Both the position numbers and the translations under genes were made by a program. Positions 52,488 through 62,376 of a stretch of DNA of 64,000 nucleotides are shown one piece after another (position 1 is the stretch's first letter; each line of letters opens with the position of its first letter). Source of the DNA: Leptonema illini DSM 21528 (GTDB lineage: Bacteria > Spirochaetota > Leptospiria > Leptospirales > Leptonemataceae); the NCBI RefSeq assembly GCF_000243335.1, contig NZ_JH597773.1:2597684-2661683 (forward strand), in the 5' to 3' direction. Below the pieces are notes generated by a model. It did no database searches and was not told where the DNA came from. It saw only the letters and a program-made list of their open reading frames with translations.

Positions 52488-54310
52488 CGTCCGGCCAGGC
52501 TCTCTTCTTCTTTCTCTTTACGCTGTGAAGATTTTTTGGACGCCTTCTCGGTCTTTTTCGCCTTCTCGGCCTTTTCAGATTCGTCGACGACGATGGGCTT
52601 GCGCGGCCCCGGATTCGGAGTCTCGGGATGCATCGAGCAGTATTCGTCGTAGGTATGCAGGTTATACTCGTAACCCTGCTCGGCAAGAAAGAGCTGCCTG
52701 TTATGTGCGAAGCGCTCCTCGGTCGTATCGCGGGTTACGACCGTATAAAAGAAGGCCATGTTATCTTCGCCTTTCGGACGCAGAACCCGTCCCAGACGCT
52801 GCGCCTCTTCCTGACGCGATCCGAAGGTGCCCGACACCTGAATGGCGACGCGAGCATCGGGAAGGTCGATCGAGAAGTTCGCCACACGCGATACGATGAG
52901 ACAGGGCTCGCGTCCCTCGCGAAACGCTTTATAAAGACGCTCCCTCTCCATCAGCGGAGTATTGCCGGTAATCATCGGCAGATTGAAGTGCTGCGAGATG
53001 ACGTCGAGCTGCTGCAGATACTGCCCGATAATCAGGATGTTGTTACTGCCGTGCACGCCCATGATCTTTTCGATGGCATCGAGCTTCGCCGGGTTCTCAG
53101 ATGCGAGGCGGTATTTCTCGCGGTCGTCAGACACCGAGTATTTGAGGCGCAGCTCTTCATCCATCTCAACGCGGATCTCGATACACTTCGCGTTGGCGAT
53201 CCAGGATCGCTTCTCGAGTTCCTTCCAGGGGACGTCGTATTTCTTAGGGCCGATCAGCGAAAAGACGTCTTCTTCCAGTCCGTCCTCGCGAACAAGCGTC
53301 GCCGTCAGACCGAGGCGTCGCTTCGCCTGAAGCTCCGACGTCATACGAAAGACAGGCGCCGGTAAGAGGTGCACTTCGTCATAAACGACAAGGCCCCAGT
53401 TGCCCTCGCCGAAGATGTTGTAATGGGTGAAGGCGCCGCCCTTTTTCTTGCGATGTGTGATGATGTTATACGTGGCGATGGTGATCGGCTTGAGCTCTTT
53501 CTTCTCGCCCGAGTACTCGCCGATATCATCTTCTGAGATATCGGTCTTATCAAGAATCTCGCTCTTCCACTGTCGAATAGAAAGCGTGTTCGTCACAAGA
53601 ATCAGCGTATGAGCGCCGACCAGCTGCATCACGCCGATGCCGACGATCGTCTTACCCGCACCGCAGGGAAGAACGATGACGCCCGATCCACCCTGCCGGC
53701 TACCGCCTGCATGAAAGACCTCGACGGCCTTGCGCTGATAGTCGCGCATGACGAAGTTCTTACCGGAAAGAGTCGTGCCGCGAAGATTGAAGCCGTAGGC
53801 CGCCCCTTCATCATAACCGGCAAGGTCTTCAACGGGATAGCCGATGCGAATCAGCGCCTGCTTGATATGACCGCGATAATCCTTATTAACAAGAATGCGG
53901 CCGACCTGTACGTCCTTGATATATTCCTGCACCGAACGATGATGGGCGATCTCATTCAGGAAGGCCTTTTCTTCGGAGGTGATATAAAGCTCACCGTCTT
54001 CTTCACGAACAAGCTTCACCTTGCCATAACGCGAGATCTGTTCACGAATCTCGTGCAAGACGTTCTTGGGCACCGGGTACTTCGAAAAATCCTCCAGAGC
54101 GCCGACGATGTCATCGGCCGTCATACGGCTGGAGGCGGCATTCCATAGAGAGAGGGCAGAGATACGATAGGTCTGCATGTATTCCGGGCTTTTTTCAAGC
54201 TCGGCAAAGCGTGAGATGACGGCCCGACAGTCTTCGAAGCGATCATTGTCGACTTCGAGAAACATGGTCTTGTCGGATTGTACGATAAGCGGATTATTCA
54301 AGTCTGGCAT
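52484..54310 (-). CDS. XPB-type DNA helicase (SF2)
   Basis: About 608 residues. Walker A PCGAGKTIVGIGVM, DEVH box in VVYDEVHLLPAP, LGLTATLVRED, and RQEEAQRLGRVLRP (motif VI) are as in archaeal/bacterial XPB (Rad25). An N-terminal helicase-C13-like region precedes it. A Lys/Glu-rich tail ends the protein. DNA repair or unwinding is expected. Start at 54308-54310 has AGGGGA about 5 bases upstream; the upstream extension of 43 residues is unlikely. Confidence 0.88.
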   Translation of the reverse strand: MPDLNNPLIVQSDKTMFLEVDNDRFEDCRAVISRFAELEKSPEYMQTYRISALSLWNAASSRMTADDIVGALEDFSKYPVPKNVLHEIREQISRYGKVKLVREEDGELYITSEEKAFLNEIAHHRSVQEYIKDVQVGRILVNKDYRGHIKQALIRIGYPVEDLAGYDEGAAYGFNLRGTTLSGKNFVMRDYQRKAVEVFHAGGSRQGGSGVIVLPCGAGKTIVGIGVMQLVGAHTLILVTNTLSIRQWKSEILDKTDISEDDIGEYSGEKKELKPITIATYNIITHRKKKGGAFTHYNIFGEGNWGLVVYDEVHLLPAPVFRMTSELQAKRRLGLTATLVREDGLEEDVFSLIGPKKYDVPWKELEKRSWIANAKCIEIRVEMDEELRLKYSVSDDREKYRLASENPAKLDAIEKIMGVHGSNNILIIGQYLQQLDVISQHFNLPMITGNTPLMERERLYKAFREGREPCLIVSRVANFSIDLPDARVAIQVSGTFGSRQEEAQRLGRVLRPKGEDNMAFFYTVVTRDTTEERFAHNRQLFLAEQGYEYNLHTYDEYCSMHPETPNPGPRKPIVVDESEKAEKAKKTEKASKKSSQRKEKEEESLAGR

Positions 54311-54436
54311 GGGTTCCCCTGTGTCTGTACCCGATGCGACGAGACAGCGGTCAAACGAAAAACCACTGTCTGAAAAAAAGCCGCACCGCCGGCTGCCGGG
54401 GCAGCCGTTCAGGCCATCATATAAACAAGAGAACGG

Positions 54437-54464
54437 CAAAAAGGCCGCTTAAAAAAAGCGGCCT
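54437..54464 (-). terminator. Rho-independent terminator after the acyl-CoA ligase at 54555
   Basis: On the minus strand AGGCCGCTT, a T-rich loop and AAGCGGCCT, then TTTT. The 9-bp stem lies 90 bp past the ligase stop and ahead of the helicase gene. Confidence 0.75.
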
Positions 54465-54554
54465 GCATGTTCGGGTTTTTCTGCTCGGAGTCTCTTTAAA
54501 ACCGCCGAATCAGTAAGTCCTCGATCTCTTTCATACAGAATCCTATCGAGAATC

Positions 54555-56447
54555 CTATTTGTAGATGCGATCGATCTCGGCTTGAAAGTGATCCTTGATG
54601 ACCGGACGCTTCATTTTCAGGGTCTTCGTCATCTCGGTCTCCAGGTCAAACGGACGGGGCACGATATAGAACGCATCTTTTGGAACGATCTCGAAGCTTT
54701 TGAATCCGGCCTCTCTTGTGAGAAGACGTCCGATCTCATTCTGAAAAAGCGCACGCACCGCAAGGTTTTCATTCCAGCGCTCGCGGGAATCAGGAAGCGA
54801 GGGCAGATGCTCTTTCAAGCGATCGAAGGCCGGAACGATGAGCGCCGCCGGATACTTCTTATCATCGCCGACGACCATGACCTGATCGATATAATCGCTG
54901 ATCAAAAGTCGATCTTCGAGAGGCACCGGCTCGAGATTCTCGCCGCTTGCCAGCACGATCGTATCTTTGGCGCGGCCGGCAAATACAAGCTCTCCGCGAT
55001 GCGTGAGCATCATCAAATCCCCCGTATCAAAGAAGCCGTCTTTATCAAAGACGATATCGTTAAGCTCCGGACGTCGATAATAACCCTTCATCACCTGAAC
55101 GCTTTTCACCCAGAGCGTGCCTTTTGCTCCGGGAATATGCTTCACATCGACGCCCTGCTCGTTCTTCAGACGAATCTCATAGCCGTCGAGAGGCTTCCCG
55201 ATCGTTCCCGAAACGGGCCCTTCGATAAGACGGGCCGAGATCACGGCCGACGTTTCGGTCATACCGTATCCCTCGAGTACGCGAAGACCGACGGCTGAGA
55301 GAAAGCGATCGACGACGCCAGGAAGGGCGCTGCCCCCGGACAGGGAGACGCGCATCTGCCCGCCCAGCGCTTCGCGGATGCCTTTAAAGATAACCTTCGA
55401 AAGAAGCTTCAGAGGCGACAGTAGAAGAAGCACGAAGAATGCCAGCAGCCGACGCAGAAGCGATGCGATCGCATTGGGCTTCTCGATTTGAAGATCGTAG
55501 CCGAAGGCGACGGCATGCCAGCGATGCCAGGTTGCTCCGACTGAAAGGAAGAAGTTGAACACCTTCTGTTTAGCAGTCGACTCCTTCTTCACCTTGCCAA
55601 TGATACCGTTATACACCGACTCCCAGATGCGCGGAACGGACGGAAAGATCGTCGGCTTGAACTCCTTTAAATCTTCTTTTAAGAGAGAGATATCGGTGAT
55701 CATGAACTGCAATCCCAGGTACAAAAAGGCGTATTCGATGACCTGCTCGAACACATGCCACGGCGGCAGAAGGCTGATCGCCCGATCCCCTTTGCGAGCC
55801 TGGAGCCGCGGGATGACGTTTTCCACACAGGCGATCCAGCCCTGCTGCGTTTGCATCGCCCCTTTAGGAGCGCCCGTCGTTCCCGACGTATAGATGATCA
55901 TACACAGGCTTTCCGGATCAAGCCGCTTCGCCATGTCGGCGACAAGCTGCGCATTCGCCTTCAGCGCCGCCTCTCCTTTTTTTGTAAGGGCGACGAGGCT
56001 ATCGTCGCCTGTTAGCAGGTTATGGCCTTCATCCTGCATCACGTGAATCGTTTTCAGCGTGGGGATGCGGTCTTTCAGCTTCTCAAGCCGCTCCTTCGTT
56101 TTACGATTCTGCACGATGGCTCGCGTACACTCGGCGTGATTTGCGATGTAAAGAATATCATCTTCGGTGACGTCTGTGGCGCGCGGAACGGTGATCGCGC
56201 CTGCCGTAATAATCGCCACGTTCGTGAAAAGCCAGTAGCTCGACGGATCGCAGAGAAAGAGCACGCGATCGCCCCGTTTGAGTCCGTCGTCGGCGAGGCC
56301 GGCAACAAGGGCGTCGGTCCACTCTTTCCACTCCGGATAGGTGCGCCCCGAAATAGAGCCGTCGCCCATTCGTCTCAGAAATGTGCGATCGGAAGAGTTA
56401 ACGCTCGCCGCATGTTCGAGCATCTGATAAAAATTCGCTGGTTTCAT
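54555..56447 (-). CDS. Long-chain fatty acid-CoA ligase (AMP-forming)
   Basis: 630 residues. IIYTSGTTGAPKGAM (P-loop), EGYGMTETSAV, GDLMMLTHRGELVFAGR and GENLEPVP are present. It shares most of its length with the ligase at 56527, so the two arose by tandem duplication. AAGGAG before the ATG. Ends in a good terminator. Confidence 0.88.
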   Translation of the reverse strand: MKPANFYQMLEHAASVNSSDRTFLRRMGDGSISGRTYPEWKEWTDALVAGLADDGLKRGDRVLFLCDPSSYWLFTNVAIITAGAITVPRATDVTEDDILYIANHAECTRAIVQNRKTKERLEKLKDRIPTLKTIHVMQDEGHNLLTGDDSLVALTKKGEAALKANAQLVADMAKRLDPESLCMIIYTSGTTGAPKGAMQTQQGWIACVENVIPRLQARKGDRAISLLPPWHVFEQVIEYAFLYLGLQFMITDISLLKEDLKEFKPTIFPSVPRIWESVYNGIIGKVKKESTAKQKVFNFFLSVGATWHRWHAVAFGYDLQIEKPNAIASLLRRLLAFFVLLLLSPLKLLSKVIFKGIREALGGQMRVSLSGGSALPGVVDRFLSAVGLRVLEGYGMTETSAVISARLIEGPVSGTIGKPLDGYEIRLKNEQGVDVKHIPGAKGTLWVKSVQVMKGYYRRPELNDIVFDKDGFFDTGDLMMLTHRGELVFAGRAKDTIVLASGENLEPVPLEDRLLISDYIDQVMVVGDDKKYPAALIVPAFDRLKEHLPSLPDSRERWNENLAVRALFQNEIGRLLTREAGFKSFEIVPKDAFYIVPRPFDLETEMTKTLKMKRPVIKDHFQAEIDRIYK

Positions 56448-56526
56448 ACAACTCTCCTTGAGTTTCTACCCGGGCTTCTTACCCGGTTTTTCTATACTCT
56501 CTTTCTATTTTGAGGCGCTCCAGAGT

Positions 56527-58458
56527 CTATGCGCCCGTTCTTGATCGGCCGTACATCTCGTCGATCTCCCGTGCGAAATGATCTTTGATAACGGGCCGCT
56601 TCATCTTCAATGTGCGCGTCATCTCAGTTTCCAGATCAAATTGTCGCGGCACGATATAAAAGCAATCCTTTGGAATGTGCTCGAATGCCTTGAAGCCTTT
56701 GTTGTGATTGATGAGACGACCGAGCTCGCTCTGAAAAAGCGCACGCACAGCCAGGTTTTCGTTCCAGCGTTCCCGGGAATCGGGAAGCGACGGCAGATGT
56801 TCTTTCAGACGATCGAAGGCGGGCACGATCAGAGCGCCCAGGGTTTTGCGCTCATCGCCGACGACCATGACCTGATCGATGAACTCGCTTTCAAGCAGAT
56901 AGTCTTCGATCGGAACGGGCTCGATATTTTCGCCGCCGGCAAGGGCGATCGTATCTTTCGACCGGCCGGCAAACATCAGCTCGCCGCGATGGGTGAGCAG
57001 CATCAGGTCGCCCGTATCAAAGAAGCCTTCTTTATCAAAGACGACCTCGTTCAGCTCCGGACGTCTGTAGTATCCGGTCAAGATCTGATCGCTTTTCACC
57101 CAGAGCGTTCCTTTCGCTCCGGGAATATGGCTCACATCGTGTCCCTGCTCGTTTTTCAGCCGGATTGTATAACCCCCGATCGGCGTTCCCACCGTTCCGG
57201 GCGTCGGGCGGTTACGGTTACGAATCGAGATCACGGCGGACGTTTCAGTCATACCGTAGCCCTCAAGCACGGTCAGACCGATCGCCGAAAGAAAACGATC
57301 GACGACGCCGGGCAGTGCGCTGCCCCCCGAAACCGAGAACTTAATCTGCCCGCCCAGCGCCTGCCGGATCGGACGAAAGATAAGCAGGCTCAACCCGCGC
57401 AGAGGCCCCATCACCAGAAGCACGCACCACGCCGCCAGCCTCTCGATCATCGATACGATCGTAGCGGGGCGCTCTATTTGAAGCCTGTAGCCGAAGGCTC
57501 TTGCCTTCCAGCGATTATATGAAGCGCCGATACTCAGGCCTGCATTGAAGACCGCCTGCTTCAGAGCCGACTCTTTCTTAACTTTTGCGAGGATGCCGTT
57601 GTACACCGATTCCCAGATCCGCGGTACTGACGGAAAGATCGTCGGGCGATGCCACTTCAGATCATCGCGCAGACAGGAGATGTCGCTGACCATAAAGGCA
57701 AGGCCGAGATAGACGACGGCATATTCGACGCCGCGCTCGAAGGCATGCCAGGGCGGAAGCAGACTCAGGGCGCGATCGCCTTTTTGAAAACCGGTGCGCG
57801 GCAGCGTATTCAGAACGGCCGTTATCCATCCCTTCTGGCTGAGCATCACACCTTTCGGAGCGCCTGTCGTGCCTGACGTATAAATGAGCGTTGCAAGCGC
57901 CGATCCATCGACGCCGGCAAGCGTGCGCTGTACCAGGTTTGCATCGGCGGCAAGGGCCTTGACTCCGGCTTGCATCACCGAGGCCAGCGTATCGGGGCCC
58001 TCAAGCAGGTTGAAGTTCGCGTCTTCCATTACGATGATGCGCTTTATCGTCGGCAGCTTATCGGCAAGGCGACGCAGCTTCTCGGCCGTCTTCACGGTCT
58101 GAACAACGGCAAGAGAGGCCTCAGAATGATTGGCGATATACAGGATGTCGTCGTCGGTAACGTCGGTGGCGCGCGGAACGCTCACCGCTCCGACAGAAAG
58201 AATCGACGTATCGGTGACGAACCAGTAGCTTGACGGATCGCAGAGCAGTAGCACCCTGTCGCCGCTTTTCAATCCGGAGCTCACCCATCCGGCAATAAGC
58301 TGATCGGTCATCGTCTTCAGCTCGGTGTAGGTATAGGAGTGGAAGGAGTTATCTGAACCTGGACGACGACGCAAGAAGGTCGGTCCGTCGGGATTCGCAT
58401 GAACGCCACTCTCAAGCAGATCGTAGATGATCTGCGGTTTGTTTGTCTCTTCGGGCAT
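56527..58458 (-). CDS. Long-chain fatty acid-CoA ligase (AMP-forming), paralogue
   Basis: 643 residues from the ATG at 58456-58458 (a GTG 5 codons upstream is open). Same motif set as its neighbour: LIYTSGTTGAPKGVML, EGYGMTETSAV, GDLMLLTHRGELMFAGR and GENIEPVPIE. A paralogue of the gene downstream, with 79 bp between. The upstream inverted repeat TTGACA-TCTG-TGTCAA may be an operator or -35 region. Confidence 0.88.
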   Translation of the reverse strand: MPEETNKPQIIYDLLESGVHANPDGPTFLRRRPGSDNSFHSYTYTELKTMTDQLIAGWVSSGLKSGDRVLLLCDPSSYWFVTDTSILSVGAVSVPRATDVTDDDILYIANHSEASLAVVQTVKTAEKLRRLADKLPTIKRIIVMEDANFNLLEGPDTLASVMQAGVKALAADANLVQRTLAGVDGSALATLIYTSGTTGAPKGVMLSQKGWITAVLNTLPRTGFQKGDRALSLLPPWHAFERGVEYAVVYLGLAFMVSDISCLRDDLKWHRPTIFPSVPRIWESVYNGILAKVKKESALKQAVFNAGLSIGASYNRWKARAFGYRLQIERPATIVSMIERLAAWCVLLVMGPLRGLSLLIFRPIRQALGGQIKFSVSGGSALPGVVDRFLSAIGLTVLEGYGMTETSAVISIRNRNRPTPGTVGTPIGGYTIRLKNEQGHDVSHIPGAKGTLWVKSDQILTGYYRRPELNEVVFDKEGFFDTGDLMLLTHRGELMFAGRSKDTIALAGGENIEPVPIEDYLLESEFIDQVMVVGDERKTLGALIVPAFDRLKEHLPSLPDSRERWNENLAVRALFQSELGRLINHNKGFKAFEHIPKDCFYIVPRQFDLETEMTRTLKMKRPVIKDHFAREIDEMYGRSRTGA

Positions 58459-58476
58459 GGCGCATCGGATCACCGA

Positions 58477-58492
58477 TTGACATCTGTGTCAA
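58477..58492 (-). promoter_or_regulatory. Inverted repeat upstream of the acyl-CoA ligase pair
   Basis: TTGACA and TGTCAA arms flank 4 bases. It lies 18 bp before the chosen start and can act as a -35 (17 bp before TCCGAT). A regulator binding here would block transcription. Weak -10, so uncertain. Confidence 0.4.
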
Positions 58493-58610
58493 CAAAAAGC
58501 TGCACCGGAAAAAAATCGCATCAGCGGTTAAAGAGTCCGATTTTCTATTGTAATCTCGGGCGTCACACCGGTTACATTATAGAAGAATCTCAGTTCAGGG
58601 TATTTCATGG

Positions 58611-59105
58611 TCAAGGCAGATCTTCTCGTTTGATCTGCAGTTCAATCTGCGCTGATTCGGCCAGTTCTCGCTTTATCGCAGCCAGCATGTCGGCCGACTC
58701 GAAATAAACCTGCGCATGCGCAACGGCCACGACAACGACAGACGGCAAAGGAAGCATAAGAAGGGGCCAGAAAAGATCCCGATTCATCCACATTGCCCGC
58801 AACATAAGCAGCCCGACTAACAAGATGCTCAATCCAAAAAGGACGCAGGCTGTAGAGTAGAAAAATAAGCCCATCCCACTCAGTACAAATCGGATATGAT
58901 ATACCGGCCAATCCCCGGTCCAAAAGCCTTCAGGCACAAAATTTTCCCGTAAGTACTTTTTCCTTCGCAATCGAAAGCCTCTTTTATCCTCAGAGACCTG
59001 CACTGACGTAAGCGCCTGGAGATAAGGGCCGATCTGACTTATCTTGCCAGACGACCTCGCTGTAAAAGCAAAGCTCCGATGTGGAGTATATCTGCTTTCA
59101 CTCAT
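58611..59105 (-). CDS. Membrane protein, unknown function
   Basis: 164 residues with two hydrophobic helices around 75-100 and 113-131. The C-terminal tail (ESADMLAAIKRELAESAQIE) is charged. The N-terminus has basic patches. ATG overlaps the stop of the lipoprotein gene upstream, so the two are coupled. No family recognised. Confidence 0.5.
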   Translation of the reverse strand: MSESRYTPHRSFAFTARSSGKISQIGPYLQALTSVQVSEDKRGFRLRRKKYLRENFVPEGFWTGDWPVYHIRFVLSGMGLFFYSTACVLFGLSILLVGLLMLRAMWMNRDLFWPLLMLPLPSVVVVAVAHAQVYFESADMLAAIKRELAESAQIELQIKREDLP

Positions 59106-60109
59106 GGCCGCGGTCTATCCTCGGGCCTCATAATAAAGTTCTCGTATAGCTCGGGGTCGTAGGCCTTCATGTATTTTTCTGCACAGCTCAGGACGGCCGG
59201 CAGAGATCCGTCGTATTCTCTGCGCATCAAGAAGGCCTTCATCTTTCGAAGAGCGTTATTCATCGAATCACGATGCAGGTCTGGCGGAATCTGCAAAAAA
59301 TAGTATTCGTCGTAGGGGTACTGCTCCATCTCCAGACTCTCAAAATACTGATATTGATCCAGGCGCCCGGGCGATTGCTGCAAGGCCCTGATAAACTGCG
59401 CTGTGTCGCCTGCCAGTGCAGATCGATCATGCAGAAGCAGCTTCAGAATCAGGGCATGCCTCCAGACCGCTTCGCGCAGCACCTCGTCGTAGATTCTCTG
59501 CAATGCATAACTGCCTGTCGATTCATCAGGAGAAATAAACATGGCAGAGCAGGCATGCTCGACGACCTCAGGATCATAGTGATTGAGCACCTCGTATGCA
59601 GAGAGCCGCTCCTCTTTGCGAATCAGGCTGCGCCCGAAAAGCCGCTTTGAATTTTCAATCATCGCCCGTCTGTTTTCTTTGATGAACCGCCCCATCGCTG
59701 CCTCTTCCTGATCGTAAAACAATGTGAGGCCCCGGTCCTCAAGCAGGGCGGTTAACGGTCCTCTGCTCTGACCGGCCCCTTCAAGGCCGGCCCAGGCCGC
59801 GACGAACAAAAGCGAGATGTTAAAACGGGCGTCGACGGCCGGAAGAACTCTTCTAGCAATCTTTTGGTCTCTGTAAGAATAGGCAGGCATGAGAATCTGT
59901 GAACCGTCATCGGATTCCGGCTCATCCATGGCGATCCAGTCCGCAAGCCCGCGCAGGGCCGTCGCCATGAATCGTCTCTTTGCCGCGGCCGGAACCTCGG
60001 TCAGATCAGAGCCTTTCTTTACTCGAGGCGCCGATTCGACCGGTGCCTGCTCGGCGCCGCACGATGCCTGTAGCAGTACGATCAGAATCAGGACGAGAGA
60101 ACGATACAT
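59102..60109 (-). CDS. Putative lipoprotein, unknown function
   Basis: 335 residues; signal peptide MYRSLVLILIVLLQASC is a clean lipobox. The mature part is helical, with many charged residues and no known motif. Overlaps the downstream membrane gene by 4 bp (ATGA), so both likely act in the same envelope process. Confidence 0.6.
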   Translation of the reverse strand: MYRSLVLILIVLLQASCGAEQAPVESAPRVKKGSDLTEVPAAAKRRFMATALRGLADWIAMDEPESDDGSQILMPAYSYRDQKIARRVLPAVDARFNISLLFVAAWAGLEGAGQSRGPLTALLEDRGLTLFYDQEEAAMGRFIKENRRAMIENSKRLFGRSLIRKEERLSAYEVLNHYDPEVVEHACSAMFISPDESTGSYALQRIYDEVLREAVWRHALILKLLLHDRSALAGDTAQFIRALQQSPGRLDQYQYFESLEMEQYPYDEYYFLQIPPDLHRDSMNNALRKMKAFLMRREYDGSLPAVLSCAEKYMKAYDPELYENFIMRPEDRPRP

Positions 60110-60254
60110 GACATCAGATCTGCATCATAAGAGAGGCCTCTGTCAAATGTTTTTCCCGGCCTGGATGGATGGATGGTAGAAGAGCGCGGGCGTCGCCTGT
60201 AAGGCGCACTCAGAAAGGCTTGACAGGCGATCCGCTTCAGCCGTCAGATAAGAC

Positions 60255-61586
60255 GTGCCCTATTTACAGATACTGCCCGTTTCGGGCGCCCGCTTCATCA
60301 ACCTCTTTCGCCTTCTTGCTCTGATCGGCCTGCTTTCGTATCCGTTTCAAGGCGAGCTGCGCACGCCGACAGAACGATCGACGATTACGCTGACGGACGG
60401 TACGAAAATCACGGGCGTCGTCGAAGAGCACCGTCTGCGCGGTACGCTGTGGGGCTATCAGATCCGCAGCGCCGAATTACCTGAAGGGGCCGCTCCGGAA
60501 TCGCTCAAGGCCCTTGCAGCGGGCGTCTATATCGTCTCGACTGACGATGTGCGCGACATCGAACCGGTCTATATGTATCAGCTGAAAGGCCTGATCACCT
60601 TTCCCTTTCGTTTCTTATTGATCTTCAACCTTGTATGGCTTTTGCATCTGCCGGCGCTTCTGCTCTGGCCCGTCTATGAAGCGGCAGGAGCGGCGGCCTG
60701 CCTGTTCAACATGATTCACGCCCTGATCACAGAGCAGAATCATCAGGAGCTGACACGCTTCCTGATGCGCGTGCATCTCTTTCGCTGGAAGCTTCTTCTA
60801 TCTCTGAACGGAGAGCAGCTGCCTCATGTCGATATTCACGGACGCGAAAAGATGAAGCTGCCTCTTCGCTTCACGGCCAGCATCGATTCGGAGTTCTCGC
60901 GCATGCAGGTTCTTGCGCGCCTTTCCGTACCGCTTCTGATGTACGCTCTCTTTACAGCCTGGACTGCCGTGGCGGCCATGTTTTCGGGCCCGCTCTTTCT
61001 ATATATAACGCTCGGCGTGCTGGGCCTTCTGCTGCTGCCCTTTGCGCTTTTTCTGCCAGGCCAGATCCTTCTCTGGATCTTCCTTGCTCTAAAACGATCT
61101 GGCCCGGACTGGCTGCTTGAGATCATGTACCGGCCGCAGCGTTTTGTTCTTCATGTCAGTTGCTGGTGGCAGGGGTTAACCTCCGACAGTCGCTCTATTT
61201 CGGCCGGAATAAAAAGCGTCCTCAGCGCGGGGAACGGCAACTTTGACCCGGCGCAGAGCCCGAAGATTGAGATGAATCTGCTTGTGCTGCTGCTACTCGT
61301 CCTCTTTTCGGGCGGGCTCTATACGTTGATCTGGACCGGACGCACGGCGCGCCTGATGCAGGACGATCCGTTCACGCTCATCCTTGTTTCTCTGGTCGGC
61401 GGCCTGCTGCCGCTTTCGTTTATCATGGCGCGCTATTACCGCCGCGGAGAGATCATGCTCAAGACTCCGCCCTCTTTGCTTGTGGAGATCTTGATGATGC
61501 TTCCGGGCGTGAATCTGATTCTGGGCCCCTTTGTGATTCAATACGGCCTGAACCTGTTTGCGAAATCGCAGGCAAAGGCGGAGTAA
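60255..61586 (+). CDS. Polytopic membrane protein, unknown function
   Basis: 443 residues from a GTG start. A short signal-like helix is followed by a soluble part (TLTDGTKITGVVEEHRLRG, an SHS2- or FecR-like beta region) and then about seven membrane helices between residues 115 and 440. Family not recognised. It converges on the coiled-coil gene with 9 bp between the stop codons. Confidence 0.55.
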   Translation: MPYLQILPVSGARFINLFRLLALIGLLSYPFQGELRTPTERSTITLTDGTKITGVVEEHRLRGTLWGYQIRSAELPEGAAPESLKALAAGVYIVSTDDVRDIEPVYMYQLKGLITFPFRFLLIFNLVWLLHLPALLLWPVYEAAGAAACLFNMIHALITEQNHQELTRFLMRVHLFRWKLLLSLNGEQLPHVDIHGREKMKLPLRFTASIDSEFSRMQVLARLSVPLLMYALFTAWTAVAAMFSGPLFLYITLGVLGLLLLPFALFLPGQILLWIFLALKRSGPDWLLEIMYRPQRFVLHVSCWWQGLTSDSRSISAGIKSVLSAGNGNFDPAQSPKIEMNLLVLLLLVLFSGGLYTLIWTGRTARLMQDDPFTLILVSLVGGLLPLSFIMARYYRRGEIMLKTPPSLLVEILMMLPGVNLILGPFVIQYGLNLFAKSQAKAE

Positions 61587-61595
61587 GAGCCCGCT

Positions 61596-62168
61596 TTAGA
61601 GAAACCGCTGTAGCAGTTGTGAAATGATCGGATAGAGTGTTGCCGCCGCCAGCAATCCGGCCAGGAACCAGCGAGTCTGCGCTGTTATCTCTCGATGCAG
61701 ACCTGCAATTTGCTTTTGCACATCGGCAAAATCTGCTTTCATCTCTGCCCGTAACTCTGCAATCGAAGTCTGAGTTTCAGCTCGTAGCTCGGTCATCTCG
61801 ACCCGCAACTCCCCTATGGATGCTTGAGTTTCAGCTCGTAGCTCGGCCATCTCCACGCGCAACCCTGCAATCGATGCCCGGGTTTCTGCTCGTAACTCGG
61901 TCATCTCGACTCGTAACTCTGCAATCGATGTCTGAGTTTCGGCCCGTAACTCTGCAATCGATGCTTGAGTTTCAGCCTGTAACTCGTTCATCTCAAGCCT
62001 GAGGCCTGTAGTTTCGTCTTTCACGGTCTTTTCAAAAGAAAGGGCAGACATCCGGACTACCTCATCTTTCTGTAAAGAGAAGGTAGAAGTGAGGAAGTCA
62101 ACAAATTTAGTAGCTGCCGGTCCAAAGACTGAGGCGACTTCTTCCGGAAGCTGAATAAAGTGTGGCAT
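61596..62168 (-). CDS. Coiled-coil repeat protein with C-terminal membrane anchor
   Basis: 190 residues from the ATG at 62166-62168, with AGGAGG 6 bases upstream. A short N-terminal domain (FIQLPEEVASVFGPAATKFV) is followed by tandem copies of an 18-residue unit (pattern IAELRVEMTELRAETQAS) and then a C-terminal hydrophobic helix (WFLAGLLAAATLYPIISQLL). DUF1640-like. 18 residues is one heptad plus one hendecad, which would give a continuous coiled coil. Probably a tail-anchored rod. Confidence 0.65.
   Translation of the reverse strand: MPHFIQLPEEVASVFGPAATKFVDFLTSTFSLQKDEVVRMSALSFEKTVKDETTGLRLEMNELQAETQASIAELRAETQTSIAELRVEMTELRAETRASIAGLRVEMAELRAETQASIGELRVEMTELRAETQTSIAELRAEMKADFADVQKQIAGLHREITAQTRWFLAGLLAAATLYPIISQLLQRFL
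61745..62000 (-). repeat. Tandem 54-bp repeats encoding the 18-residue coiled-coil unit
   Basis: Near-identical in-frame copies (about three full ones plus shorter 24- and 30-base partial units). Changes between copies are mostly synonymous or conservative (Ala/Gly, Gln/Arg). Copy number could change by slippage or recombination without shifting the frame. Confidence 0.75.
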
Positions 62169-62376
62169 AGCGCACCTCCTACCCTGCAGGGGTGCAAAAT
62201 CGGGCGAATGCAAAAAGATTTTTCGCGCCTTTCGCATTTTTCACGGTTAAGGGTTTCAAAGCCCGAAAAATGACGCCTTGCAGAAGAAGACAGGTATTGG
62301 AATCGTTCTCCGTCCTCTTTACATTCCCCCTGCTAAATCGGTTTACTGCCCGCCCACGACCGAAAAACCGGAGGCG

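Noticed and set aside
56578-57522. Long plus-strand frames opposite the acyl-CoA ligases
   Set aside because: Similar antisense frames appear opposite both paralogues, as expected from shared codon use, and they have no ribosome-binding sites or domains.
62169-62376. A possible small gene or regulatory RNA before the methyltransferase
   Set aside because: The TTTCGCGCC/TTTCGCATTTTT stretch resembles low-complexity sequence that recurs in many genomes and gives spurious frames; no stable terminator-like structure or start signal was seen.
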